This document shows positions 56,651 through 64,000 of a stretch of DNA of 64,000 nucleotides, piece by piece. Source of the DNA: Candidatus Palauibacter rhopaloidicola (GTDB taxonomy: Bacteria > Gemmatimonadota > Gemmatimonadetes > Palauibacterales > Palauibacteraceae); the NCBI GenBank assembly GCA_026914155.1, contig JAPPGH010000022.1, positions 40,871 through 104,870 of the forward strand, read 5' to 3'. The position numbers were made by a program, and so were the translations under genes. The notes below the pieces were generated by a model. That model saw nothing but the letters and a program-made list of their open reading frames with translations, made no database searches and had not been told where the DNA came from. Numbering within the stretch: position 1 is the first letter of the stretch; every line of letters begins with the position of its first letter.

Positions 56651-58566
56651 CGGTCGATCTCCCCGAGCACGACGTCGAGCGAGGCGTTGATCGCGACGAC
56701 GTCCGCCACGAGTTCGCCCCGCACGAGTTCCGGGAGCGACGCGATGTTGATGAACGAGGGCCCCCGGAAACGGCAGCGGACGGGCTTCGTGCCGCCGTCG
56801 GAGATGATCCCGAACCCCAGTTCGCCCTTCGAGCTTTCGATCGAGTACCACGTCTCGCCGGCCGGCACGCGGACGCCCTCCATCACGAGCTTGAAGTGCG
56901 AGATCATGGTGTCGATCGACCCCATCGCCTCGCCCTTCGGGGGCAGGACGATCCGGTAGTCGTCGATGTTGATCGGGCCTCCGGGAAGCCGGTCCAGCGC
57001 CTGCTCGATGATGCGGACGCTCTGCCGCATCTCCTCCACCCGCACGAGGTAGCGGTCGTAGACGTCGCCCTCCGTCCCCACGGGCACGTCGAAGTCGTAC
57101 TCCTCGTAGCCGAGGTAGGGGCGCGCCTTCCGCACGTCGTAGGCCACGCCGCTCGCGCGCAGCGTGGGGCCGGTGACGCCGTAGCTCACCGCCTTGTCCG
57201 CGGAGAGCACCCCGATGTCCATCGTGCGGCCCTGCCAGATCGCGTTGCGCGACAGGAGCCGCTCGACCTCATCCAGCGTCTCCGGGAAGGTCGCCGCGAA
57301 GTCGCGCGTCGCCGCCGTCCAGCCCACAGGCAGGTCCGCCATCATCCCGCCCACCCGCGTCACGGAGGTCGTGATCCGGCCCCCCGTGTACGCCTCGTGC
57401 AGGTTGTAGATCCGCTCGCGCTCCTGGAAGGTGTAGAGGAAGACGGAGAAGGCGCCGATGTCGATCGCCGTCGTCCCCAGCCACAGGAGGTGGCCGAGGA
57501 TGCGGTTCAACTCGCCGAGGATGACGCGGACGACGCGGCAGCGCTCCGTGATCTCGACGTCGAGGAGCGCTTCGACCGCCCCGGCGTAGCCGATGTTGTA
57601 GAGCATCGGCGCGAGGTAGTCCATGCGGTCCGTGTAGGGGACGCACTGGTTCCACTCGCGGAACTCGCATGTCTTCTCGAAGCCCGTGTGCAGGTACCCG
57701 ATGTGGGGGGAGCAGCGCACGATGCGCTCGCCATCGAGCTGCAGCACGAGCCGCAGGACGCCGTGCGTGGCGGGGTGCTGCGGCCCCATGTTGATGAGGA
57801 TCGGTGCGCCCTCGAGCGCGTCCTCGGGCTTCTCGTCCGGGCTCACGTCGCGGATGCCGCCGAGCGCTGCGCCCTCCCCTGCGCGCTCCCCCGCGCTCTC
57901 CCCTGTGCGCTCCCCCCGGTCCGACGGCTCCCGCACCTCTCCTTCGTCGGTGACGGCGTAGCCCGCCAGCTCCAACTCCTCGACGGCGTACATGTCGATG
58001 AGGTCGCGGGAGAGCGCGCGGCTCACCTGCGCGGAGCGGCTGAAGCGTCCGCGAAGCGGAAAATCCTTCCGGAGGGGGAAACCCTCCTCGTAGTTCTCCG
58101 GCATGAGGATGCGGCGGAGGTCCGGATGGCCGCGGAAGCTCACCCCGTACATGTCCCACGCTTCGCGTTCGAGCCAGTCGGCGGCGAGCCACTGGTCGGT
58201 GACGCTGTCCAGCTCGAGGTCATCCATCGGCACCTCGCACGCGACCCGGAGCTGGCGGCCGTGCGCCATGGACCAGAGCTGGTACCAGATCTGGATCGGG
58301 GCTCCGATGCCGCCGTGCGCCCCCATGAGGTCCGCGAGCAGGTCGTACGCCTGGTCGGGCGTCTCGCGCAGGAAGCGGAGCGCCTCGGCGTTGATGCCGG
58401 GGTCGATCCACACCACGGGATAGCCGACCGCGTCGCGCTCCACGCGCCGCACGCCCTCTCCGAAGCGCTCGCGCAGGGCGCGGACCGAGGGATGGCCCGC
58501 CGCCTCCCCGTCGGGGGACGAGCCCCGCACCATGCGCGGAGGCGCGGTCGTCGTCACGGTCGTCAA
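56647..58566 (-). CDS. nuoCD: NADH-quinone oxidoreductase fused subunits C and D
   Basis: 639 residues from a TTG at 58566; a GTG at 58557 and an ATG at 58533 are alternative starts. Residues about 20-190 are NuoC ([40 protein letters not shown]). A charged linker ([20 protein letters not shown]) joins it to NuoD ([60 protein letters not shown], and a late DVVLGEIDR). Fusion of C and D is known in Enterobacteria and several other groups. The D part forms the quinone site. Confidence 0.96.
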   Translation of the reverse strand: MTTVTTTAPPRMVRGSSPDGEAAGHPSVRALRERFGEGVRRVERDAVGYPVVWIDPGINAEALRFLRETPDQAYDLLADLMGAHGGIGAPIQIWYQLWSMAHGRQLRVACEVPMDDLELDSVTDQWLAADWLEREAWDMYGVSFRGHPDLRRILMPENYEEGFPLRKDFPLRGRFSRSAQVSRALSRDLIDMYAVEELELAGYAVTDEGEVREPSDRGERTGESAGERAGEGAALGGIRDVSPDEKPEDALEGAPILINMGPQHPATHGVLRLVLQLDGERIVRCSPHIGYLHTGFEKTCEFREWNQCVPYTDRMDYLAPMLYNIGYAGAVEALLDVEITERCRVVRVILGELNRILGHLLWLGTTAIDIGAFSVFLYTFQERERIYNLHEAYTGGRITTSVTRVGGMMADLPVGWTAATRDFAATFPETLDEVERLLSRNAIWQGRTMDIGVLSADKAVSYGVTGPTLRASGVAYDVRKARPYLGYEEYDFDVPVGTEGDVYDRYLVRVEEMRQSVRIIEQALDRLPGGPINIDDYRIVLPPKGEAMGSIDTMISHFKLVMEGVRVPAGETWYSIESSKGELGFGIISDGGTKPVRCRFRGPSFINIASLPELVRGELVADVVAINASLDVVLGEIDR

Positions 58567-58582
58567 CGGCGGAGCGCCCCGC

Positions 58583-59278
58583 TCAATCCCGGTGTTCCAG
58601 GCGGCGTTCGCGCCGGTCGCGAGACCGGGCCAGCGCGGAGGTCGGGCCGAGCCCGCTCATGCGGTTCTGGTTCGTCGAGTTGCCGAACGGCTGCGCAACG
58701 AGTTCGATCGTCTCCGGCGGCAGATTCGGGCGCCCGACGGCTTCGGGGGCTTCGTCCCGCGCCCGGGGGTCGGCCAGCGACTCTCCCTTGATCTTCTCCT
58801 GGATCATGAGGAGTCCGTAGATGAGCCCTTCCGGCCGCGGCGGGCAGCCCGGGACGTAGACGTCGACCGGCACGATCGTGTCGATCCCCTGGACGATCGT
58901 GTAGTTGTCGAACATGCCGCCGGAACTCGCGCAGGCGCCCATCGACACGCACCACTTGGGCTGCGGCATCTGGTCCCACACGCGGCGCAGGACGGGGGCC
59001 AGCTTGTAGGTCACGCGGCCGGCCACGATCATCAGGTCCGCCTGCCGCGGGCTGAAGGACATGCGCTCCATCCCGAAGCGGCCGATGTCGTACTTGCTCG
59101 CGGCGGACGCCATCATCTCGATCGCGCAGCAGGCGGTGCCGAACGGCATCGGCCACAGCGAGTTGCGGCGCGCCCAGTTGATGACGTAGTCGAGCTTCGT
59201 CGTCATCCAGTTGTGCGGGATGCCGGTATCGAGCTCGTCAGGGTGCGCGCCGGGGGGGAGCGTGTCGAGCGTTCTCAT
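58583..59278 (-). CDS. nuoB: NADH-quinone oxidoreductase subunit B
   Basis: 231 residues. N2 cluster ligands: the adjacent Cys pair in [16 protein letters not shown], Cys in [16 protein letters not shown] and Cys in [16 protein letters not shown]. The conserved [17 protein letters not shown] is also present. The C-terminus extends about 50 residues beyond the core with a charged, Arg-rich tail, longer than usual. Confidence 0.96.
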   Translation of the reverse strand: MRTLDTLPPGAHPDELDTGIPHNWMTTKLDYVINWARRNSLWPMPFGTACCAIEMMASAASKYDIGRFGMERMSFSPRQADLMIVAGRVTYKLAPVLRRVWDQMPQPKWCVSMGACASSGGMFDNYTIVQGIDTIVPVDVYVPGCPPRPEGLIYGLLMIQEKIKGESLADPRARDEAPEAVGRPNLPPETIELVAQPFGNSTNQNRMSGLGPTSALARSRDRRERRLEHRD

Positions 59279-59303
59279 CGCGTCTCCCCGCGCGGTCCCG
59301 GGT

Positions 59304-59660
59304 TCAGTCCCATTCGAGCGCCCCCTTCTTCCACGCGTATACGAGTCCGACGCCGAGCACCGTGAGGAACGCCGTGATCTCGACGAACCCGACCATCCCC
59401 AGTTCCCGGAAGATCGCGGCCCACGGAATGAGGAAGAGCGTCTCGATATCGAGGACGATGAAGAGCATCGCCACGATGTAGAAGTTGACCGAGAACCGCT
59501 CCCGCGTCGTCCCGAGCGGGGGAATCCCCGACTCGTACGGGCTCGCCTTCACCGGGGTCGGCCGGCGGGAGCCCACGAAGTGCGATACGCCCATCATCGC
59601 GGCCGCGTTCAGCACGCCGACCAACGCGAGGATCAGGATGCCGAGATATGGGTCGAGCAA
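59304..59660 (-). CDS. nuoA: NADH-quinone oxidoreductase subunit A
   Basis: 118 residues from a TTG at 59660 preceded by AGAGGA 10 nt upstream; a longer reading from a TTG at 59744 (146 residues) is possible but lacks a ribosome site and has a polar extra N-terminus. Three membrane helices with [20 protein letters not shown], the loop [40 protein letters not shown] and [20 protein letters not shown]. First gene of the nuo operon; the 116-bp region to the divergent hydrolase must hold its promoter. Confidence 0.92.
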   Translation of the reverse strand: MLDPYLGILILALVGVLNAAAMMGVSHFVGSRRPTPVKASPYESGIPPLGTTRERFSVNFYIVAMLFIVLDIETLFLIPWAAIFRELGMVGFVEITAFLTVLGVGLVYAWKKGALEWD

Positions 59661-59776
59661 GGGGGTTCGCTCCTCTCGTGCGAGCTTGTGAATTTCTTCA
59701 CTTTCCCGCGCCGCGAAGGTATCGCGGAGGGGTATGGGCGGCAAGCGGTATTTGGCCTCGGACGCAGAGGGAGCGA

Positions 59777-60628
59777 GTGAGTCGAAAGCAGCCTGTGGTG
59801 CGGAATGTGGCGATCGGCGACGGCACGGTGCGCGTCGCGATTCTGGGCGGCGGACGCCCGGTCCTCTTCCTGCACGGGATCAGCGCCCACGCCCGCGCGT
59901 GGCGGCCCGTCGCCGAACGCTTCGCGGAGGAACATCCGGGGTGGGAATGTTGGCTTCCCGACCTCCCGGGCCGGGGCGCCTCGGACGCGCGGGCGGAACT
60001 CTCCTACACGCTCGACGACGAGGTGCGCCGGCTGCGCGCGGTGGTGCGGGCGCTCGCGCCGGACGGCCCCCGGCCGCGACTCGTCGCCGGGCACTCGCAG
60101 GGCGCGGCCATCGCGCTCGCCCTCGCGGAGGCGGAACCGGACATCGGCGGCCTCCTGCTCTCGAATCCGGTCACGCCGGAGATCCGGAGCCCGGCCATCC
60201 TGCGGCTGCTGCGGTCGGCCGCGGTGCGGCGGGCGGTGGGGAGCCTCCTGGCGCCGCTTCACGCGCCGCTGGGCCACCTGGTGCTCCGGCGGGCGTGCGG
60301 CCCCGCCTTCCGCGCCCCTCCGGAGCTGGTCGCGGCCTACGCGCAGCCCTGGGCGAGCCCGGCGCGCGCCCGCACCCTCCTGCGCATCCTGGCCGACTGG
60401 CGCCCGGCGGAACTCGAGGACCGCATGCCCCGGCGCCCGATCGCCGCGCACGTCGTGACCGGCGCGCACGACCCGAGAATCCCGGTCGCAGCCGCGAGGC
60501 GCCTCGCCGCCCGCCTCGACTGCGGCTTCACCGTGTCACGCGACGGCGGCCACGTCCTCACCGAACAGCACCCGCGCCTCCTGACCCGCCTCCTCGGAGA
60601 ACTCGCCACCGAAGCCAGGGCGCGTTGA
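59777..60628 (+). CDS. Alpha/beta-hydrolase fold protein
   Basis: 283 residues from the GTG at 59777, preceded by GAGGGAG. Oxyanion region PVLFLHGISAHARAWRPVAE, DLPGRGASDA, the nucleophile elbow VAGHSQGAAIALALAEAEPD (G-H-S-Q-G), and the late acid/His parts AHVVTGAHDPRIPVAAARRL and VSRDGGHVLTEQHPRLLTRL. The catalytic triad is therefore complete. Substrate unknown; similar proteins are esterases or C-C hydrolases. Divergent from nuoA. Confidence 0.8.
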   Translation: MSRKQPVVRNVAIGDGTVRVAILGGGRPVLFLHGISAHARAWRPVAERFAEEHPGWECWLPDLPGRGASDARAELSYTLDDEVRRLRAVVRALAPDGPRPRLVAGHSQGAAIALALAEAEPDIGGLLLSNPVTPEIRSPAILRLLRSAAVRRAVGSLLAPLHAPLGHLVLRRACGPAFRAPPELVAAYAQPWASPARARTLLRILADWRPAELEDRMPRRPIAAHVVTGAHDPRIPVAAARRLAARLDCGFTVSRDGGHVLTEQHPRLLTRLLGELATEARAR

Positions 60629-60655
60629 CAAAATGACGGCGGTGTCGTCATTTTG
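60629..60655. promoter_or_regulatory. Inverted repeat before the DUF4143 ATPase gene
   Basis: CAAAATGACG (60629-60638), a 7-nt spacer, and CGTCATTTTG (60646-60655) form a perfect 10-bp inverted repeat. It starts directly after the hydrolase stop and ends 9 bp before the ATG of the ATPase gene, which lacks a ribosome site. Position and symmetry suggest an operator or translational control hairpin; TGACG recurs once more at the start codon (ATGACG). Confidence 0.55.
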
Positions 60656-60664
60656 ACGTGCATT

Positions 60665-61834
60665 ATGACGATACTGCCGCGATTTCTCGCCCTCCCGCGG
60701 GGCAGCTTCTTCCTTTTCGGCCCGCGCGGGACCGGCAAGACCACCTGGTTGGCCTCGACGCTGCCGAACGCTCTCGTTGTCGACCTCCTGAAGCCGGAGG
60801 AGTATCGCCGGCTGGCCGCGCGTCCTGAACGGCTGCGGGAACTGGTGCTGGGAGCTCCGGCCGGAAGCGACGTGGTCATCGACGAGATCCAGCGCGTCCC
60901 CGAACTGCTGAACGTCGTCCATGACCTCATGGAGTCCGCCGATGGATACCGGTTCGTCCTCACGGGTTCGAGCGCCCGCAAGCTCCGGCGCGGCGGCGTG
61001 AATCTCCTGGCGGGCCGCGCCGCAATGCGCTCCATGCATCCCTTCATGGCCGGCGAAGCGGGACGCGGCTTCGATCTCGAGACATGCCTGAAACTCGGGA
61101 CCGTTCCGGCGGTCTTCTCCTCGCAGGATCCGGAGTCGGCACTCGCCGCCTATGCGGCGCTCTATGTCGAGCAGGAAGTGCGCGCCGAGGGACTGGCCCG
61201 AGATGTCGGCAGCTTCTCGCGCTTCCTGGAGGCGGCGGCCTTTTCGCACGGCACGTCGCTCAACGTGAGCGCGGTCGCGCGCGAGTGCGAGACGAGCCGA
61301 ACGACCGTCGCGGGATACCTGGAGCTGCTCGAGGACCTCCTGCTCGCCTTCCGCCTGCCCGTGTTCACCCGACGTGCCAAGCGCCGGCTCGTGGCGCACC
61401 CCAGGTTCTTCTACTTCGACTGCGGCGTCTTCAGAAGTCTGCGGCCGGCAGGCCCGCTCGACCGGCCCGAGGAGATCGGCGGCCCCGCACTCGAGGGACT
61501 CGTCGCGCAGCACCTTCGGGCGTGGCTGGCATATTCCGGAGTCGACGCCCGACTCTACTGCTGGCGCACGCGCTCCGGAGTGGAAGTGGACTTCGTGCTC
61601 TACGGGACGGACGGGATCTGGGCGTTCGAGGTGAAGAACGCCGACCGCGTACGGCCCGAGGATCTGCGAGGCCTGGCGGCCTTCGGCGAAGAATATCCGG
61701 AAGCGCGCCGCGTGCTTCTGTACCGGGGCGCGGAGCGGCTTGCCGTGCGCGACATCCTGTGCCTGCCGGCAGGGGATTTCCTCGCCCGCCTGCACCCGCA
61801 ACAGGGGCTGGAGCTGGCCGTCCGCCGACCCTGA
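60665..61834 (+). CDS. AAA-family ATPase with DUF4143 domain
   Basis: 389 residues from the ATG at 60665. N-terminal AAA_14 ATPase: Walker A FLFGPRGTGKTTWLAS, Walker B DVVIDEIQRVPELLNVVHDL, sensor FVLTGSSARKLRRGGVNLLA. The C-terminal DUF4143 part (FYFDCGVFRSLRPAGPLDRP) ends in a PD-(D/E)XK-like fold: LYCWRTRSGVEVDFVLYG and WAFEVKNADRV, with E-V-D and E-V-K residues. Such proteins are widespread in genomes and often acquired horizontally; their function is not established. Its stop abuts the stop of the convergent small gene with no gap (TGATCA). Confidence 0.85.
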   Translation: MTILPRFLALPRGSFFLFGPRGTGKTTWLASTLPNALVVDLLKPEEYRRLAARPERLRELVLGAPAGSDVVIDEIQRVPELLNVVHDLMESADGYRFVLTGSSARKLRRGGVNLLAGRAAMRSMHPFMAGEAGRGFDLETCLKLGTVPAVFSSQDPESALAAYAALYVEQEVRAEGLARDVGSFSRFLEAAAFSHGTSLNVSAVARECETSRTTVAGYLELLEDLLLAFRLPVFTRRAKRRLVAHPRFFYFDCGVFRSLRPAGPLDRPEEIGGPALEGLVAQHLRAWLAYSGVDARLYCWRTRSGVEVDFVLYGTDGIWAFEVKNADRVRPEDLRGLAAFGEEYPEARRVLLYRGAERLAVRDILCLPAGDFLARLHPQQGLELAVRRP

Positions 61835-62023
61835 TCAGGCCTGGATGGTGAAGCGGTCGCGAGGCCGGTAGCCTCGCCGCGTGACAGATCGGCCTACTTC
61901 CCAGGGGACGAGTCCGGCGATGATCGGCGGAGTTACGAGGGTGGTCGTTTCCTTCCGGTAGGGAAGCCGCTCCCGCTTGTACCGATACTCAGCGAGAATG
62001 CGGGTCCGAGCCTCGTCACTCAC
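61835..62023 (-). CDS. Small hypothetical protein
   Basis: 62 residues: a charged start (SDEARTRILAEYRYKRERLP), a short hydrophobic middle (TTTLVTPPIIAGLVPWEVG) and a basic end. It overlaps the upstream small gene by 4 nt (ATGA), which supports its being real. I recognise no family. Confidence 0.5.
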   Translation of the reverse strand: MSDEARTRILAEYRYKRERLPYRKETTTLVTPPIIAGLVPWEVGRSVTRRGYRPRDRFTIQA

Positions 62024-62415
62024 AGCGCGGGCACGGATTCGAGGTCACGCGCTTCCTGCTCGAACTCCTCCTCGAACTCCTCGAACGATTGATCGGGAGG
62101 AGGAGGGGTCGATGGCGGCATCGGTACCAGGTGCGCCATGATTCTGCCGAGCAGACCGTGCGTCGCCTCCCTCTGCGCAGGTTCATCCAGGAGCCTGAAC
62201 ATCACCAGAAGTTCGCGGAGTGCACGCTGACGGAGGAGCTCCTCTTGTGCGCGGCGGGCGTCGGAAAGCGCTTCATGCCACCGTGCGAGGGCTTCTTGGA
62301 GGGCTTCCGCGACCGGCTCCGGCGTCGCACCCCGGTAGTCAGCCGCGTAGATCGGGCCGTTCTTCCCCTCCTTGACGGCTGGTGTAGGCGGGCGGGACTG
62401 CTCCTTCTCGCTAAT
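62020..62415 (-). CDS. Small hypothetical protein with probable ATT start
   Basis: 131 residues if translation starts at the ATT at 62415, which lies 5 nt after a perfect AGGAGG (62421-62426). The frame is open from there and closes upstream with TGA at 62430, and contains no ATG, GTG or TTG before a GTG at 62205, which would leave only 61 residues and has no ribosome site. The extra 70 residues look coding: SEKEQSRPPTPAVKEGKNGP, IYAADYRGATPEPVAEALQE, then a helical, coiled-coil-like segment ARRAQEELLRQRALRELL. The C-terminus is very acidic (FEEFEEEFEQEARDLE). Function unknown. Confidence 0.6.
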   Translation of the reverse strand: MSEKEQSRPPTPAVKEGKNGPIYAADYRGATPEPVAEALQEALARWHEALSDARRAQEELLRQRALRELLVMFRLLDEPAQREATHGLLGRIMAHLVPMPPSTPPPPDQSFEEFEEEFEQEARDLESVPAL

Positions 62416-62441
62416 GGGGTCCTCCTGTCAGTGAACCAAGA

Positions 62442-62459
62442 ACGTAGGCGATCCTACGT
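62442..62459. promoter_or_regulatory. 18-bp dyad upstream of the ATT-start gene
   Basis: ACGTAGG, CGAT, CCTACGT: a perfect 7-bp inverted repeat with a 4-bp palindromic-like centre, starting 27 bp upstream of the ATT codon. The size and symmetry fit a dimeric repressor site, possibly for self-control of the small operon. No regulator gene is adjacent in the window. Confidence 0.5.
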
Positions 62460-62642
62460 CATGGACTCTGGCCCAGGAGGGACGGCGGCGCTACCGCTAC
62501 CCCTCCACTTTCCCTTCTTGGGGGGGTCCGGAGACCGCATCAGGCTCCGTGCTCGTCGGTGTAGACGGTCACTCCATCCCTCGTGCGGGCGAGGACGCGA
62601 ACCGCTGACCGCAGTAGGCAAAGAAGCGGCTGCGGCACGGGG

Positions 62643-64000
62643 CTACGGAATCATCGTGCCATCGGAGGTTTCCGGTCCGGATGTGCCTCCGAGGCCGAGG
62701 CCGAGTTGGGCGCCGAGGGTGAAGCGGGGGCCTGTGGTCGAGTGGTTGAGGGAGGCGGACCAGTTGAGGAGGCGGCCGCCGGGGATTCGGAGGCCGTAGT
62801 TGCCTCGGACGTCGAGCGCCCATGGGTCGCGTGCGTTGGCGGTCGGGTCGCCGTCCGCAGTCGCTGACGGCGGGGCGTAGCGGCTGTAGATCTGCTCCTG
62901 CCAGAGGGCGTCACTGCCGGCGATGGCGTCGCCCCATCGCGGGGACATGGAGAGGGACAGGCCCTCGCCGCCGGGGTTTCCGAGGCTGAGGGTGAGGCCG
63001 AGGCCGCGCTCCTCGTAGCCGGCCACGGAGTGGACGGCGAGGAGTCGGCCCTGCGCGTCGATGCGCAGCAGCCCGGCCTGGGCGCGCAGGCCGCCGGTGA
63101 GTTCGAGGCCGGTGCCGGGCTGTCCGGCGCCGCCGTCACGCCTCACGTGGGCCTCGCCGAAGGGGGCGAGCGTGAGCCCGCCGAGCCGGATCTGCTGGGA
63201 CAGGTCGGCGCCGAAGCGGAGTTGGTTCACGGCCGCGGTCTGGCCGTCGAGGGTCTCGGTGCCGGCGTCGGTGGCGAGTTCGGCCCAGCCCGCGTCGGCG
63301 CGCAGGCCGAACTCGAAGCCGCCGCCCGCGGCGAGCCGCCGGCGCAGTTCGACGAGGCCGAGCCGCAGGCCGAGGCCGCTGGTTTCGGTCCCCGAGTCGC
63401 GCACGTTGTCCGCGTCGCCCCAGCCGGCGCCGGCCGTGGCCCACAGCGAGGTTCCGCCGCTGGACCACTGCAGGTAGGGGTGTACGGCGACGAGCCGCGT
63501 CTCCAGTGATCCGTTCGCCCTGCCTGCGCGCCAGTCGCCGGTGCCGCGGCTGCGGGCCACGGCGAGGCCGAGCATCCAGTTGTCGCTGAGCCATGTGTCC
63601 ACGCCGACGTAGCCGGTCTGCAGCTCGCCGTCGTAGTCGCTCGCGCCGGAGGGCGCGCCCTGGAACGTCTGCACGTCGCCCTGTCCCCAGAGCTGGAAGC
63701 GCAGGCCGCCCCCGCCGCCGCCGGCCTCCTGGCCGCCGCCGAAGGCGAACTGGAACTCGGACCCGCGCAGCGGATCGCGTCCGCCCTGGAAGCGGGGGAC
63801 GAGATCGCCGAAGCGGAAGAGATCGCCGAGGCTCGTGCCGTCACCGGAACCGTCCATTGCGGCCCCAGAGGCACCAGCACCCATCGGGGTGCCCGTTGCG
63901 CCGACTGCGGCCGTGGGCGTACCCGTGCCCATCGGTGCGCCCGTTGACGTCATGGCGGCTCCGCCGGCGCCCGGCATGCCGAACCCGGCAGCGGCCGAGC
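62643..64000 (-). CDS. Autotransporter-like beta-barrel protein, C-terminal part
   Basis: The frame is open to the window edge, so the N-terminus is outside; at least 452 residues are present. After a Gly/Ala/Thr-rich stretch (about 50 residues with MGTGTPTAA and MGAGASGAAM repeats) come alternating strands: FGGGQEAGGGGGGLRFQLWG, GYVGVDTWLSDNWMLGLAVA, SLWATAGAGWGDADNVRDSG, LTLAPFGEAHVRRDGGAGQP and LGLTLSLGNPGGEGLSLSMS. This matches autotransporter-type barrels of large surface proteins. The passenger domain is not visible. The final residues GTMIP lack a terminal aromatic, unusual for a barrel. Confidence 0.72.
   Translation of the reverse strand, partial: SAAAGFGMPGAGGAAMTSTGAPMGTGTPTAAVGATGTPMGAGASGAAMDGSGDGTSLGDLFRFGDLVPRFQGGRDPLRGSEFQFAFGGGQEAGGGGGGLRFQLWGQGDVQTFQGAPSGASDYDGELQTGYVGVDTWLSDNWMLGLAVARSRGTGDWRAGRANGSLETRLVAVHPYLQWSSGGTSLWATAGAGWGDADNVRDSGTETSGLGLRLGLVELRRRLAAGGGFEFGLRADAGWAELATDAGTETLDGQTAAVNQLRFGADLSQQIRLGGLTLAPFGEAHVRRDGGAGQPGTGLELTGGLRAQAGLLRIDAQGRLLAVHSVAGYEERGLGLTLSLGNPGGEGLSLSMSPRWGDAIAGSDALWQEQIYSRYAPPSATADGDPTANARDPWALDVRGNYGLRIPGGRLLNWSASLNHSTTGPRFTLGAQLGLGLGGTSGPETSDGTMIP

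Noticed and set aside
62460..62642. Possible small RNA or promoter in the gap before the autotransporter-like gene's 3' end
   Set aside because: Only a G/C-rich stretch with a G7 run is visible; no stem with a T tract and no promoter pair could be supported.

Overview
The window is 64 kb of GC-rich bacterial chromosome with dense gene packing. The organism looks Gram-negative: it carries KDO and LPS-export genes, outer-membrane beta-barrel proteins and a 13-gene complex I. Three tandem DUF5916/CBM9 barrel proteins and a lipoprotein with an NRAPV-type Ig-like module plus LamG domain are a combination common in Gemmatimonadota. A Gemmatimonadota-like genome is therefore my best inference; no rRNA or tRNA is present to confirm it.

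Layout. 1-1000: the end of a DUF368 (polyprenyl-phosphate translocase) gene and a membrane-anchored TPR protein, plus strand. 1170-8215: three tandem DUF5916 outer-membrane proteins, minus strand. 8235-9934: a voltage-gated-type ion channel translationally coupled to a polyprenyl-phosphate-mannose-synthase-like glycosyltransferase. 10035-14361: a LamG lipoprotein with a possible structured leader, divergent from a methyltransferase-wecB-glycosyltransferase operon. 14322-20354: a YfhO-like membrane protein, a UPF0104 flippase-like protein, a GT-C family membrane glycosyltransferase and a GT2. 20351-29296: an envelope operon, in transcription order kdsB-pyrG-kdsA-kdsC-lptC-like-lptA-like-lptB-rpoN, which runs on into the GT2, GT-C and flippase genes. 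29595-35510: barrel protein, nitroreductase, xerD, dedA, ispF, purE and fabF. 35554-38802: acpP, fabG, fabD, plsX and rpmF (no fabH). 38890-44044: YceD-like protein, ndk, CBS protein, sucD, sucC and a phosphohexomutase. 44045-45318: a small island with a HicA/HicB-like pair and a DUF6941-like gene. 45318-59744: nuoA-B-CD-E-F-G-H-I-J-K-L-M-N. 59777-62415: a hydrolase, a DUF4143 ATPase and two small unknown genes. 62643-64000: the C-terminal part of an autotransporter-like barrel protein.

Nearly everything from 14.3 to 59.7 kb is on the minus strand. Most junctions there are 1- or 4-nt stop/start overlaps (ATGA, GTGA, TGATG), so long translationally coupled operons are likely.

The most interesting observations are: (1) the HicAB/DUF6941 island between nuoN and the phosphohexomutase gene is bounded by 21-bp perfect direct repeats that duplicate the first seven codons of the mutase, and the orphan copy still overlaps the nuoN stop as TGATG, which exposes the ancestral coupled junction; (2) a 131-codon gene at 62020-62415 whose only plausible start is ATT, behind a perfect AGGAGG and an 18-bp dyad; (3) repeat-rich, enlarged LptA- and LptC-like proteins; (4) a UPF0104 protein whose first membrane segment lies upstream of any ATG/GTG/TTG codon; (5) a possible c-di-GMP-like leader before the LamG lipoprotein gene.
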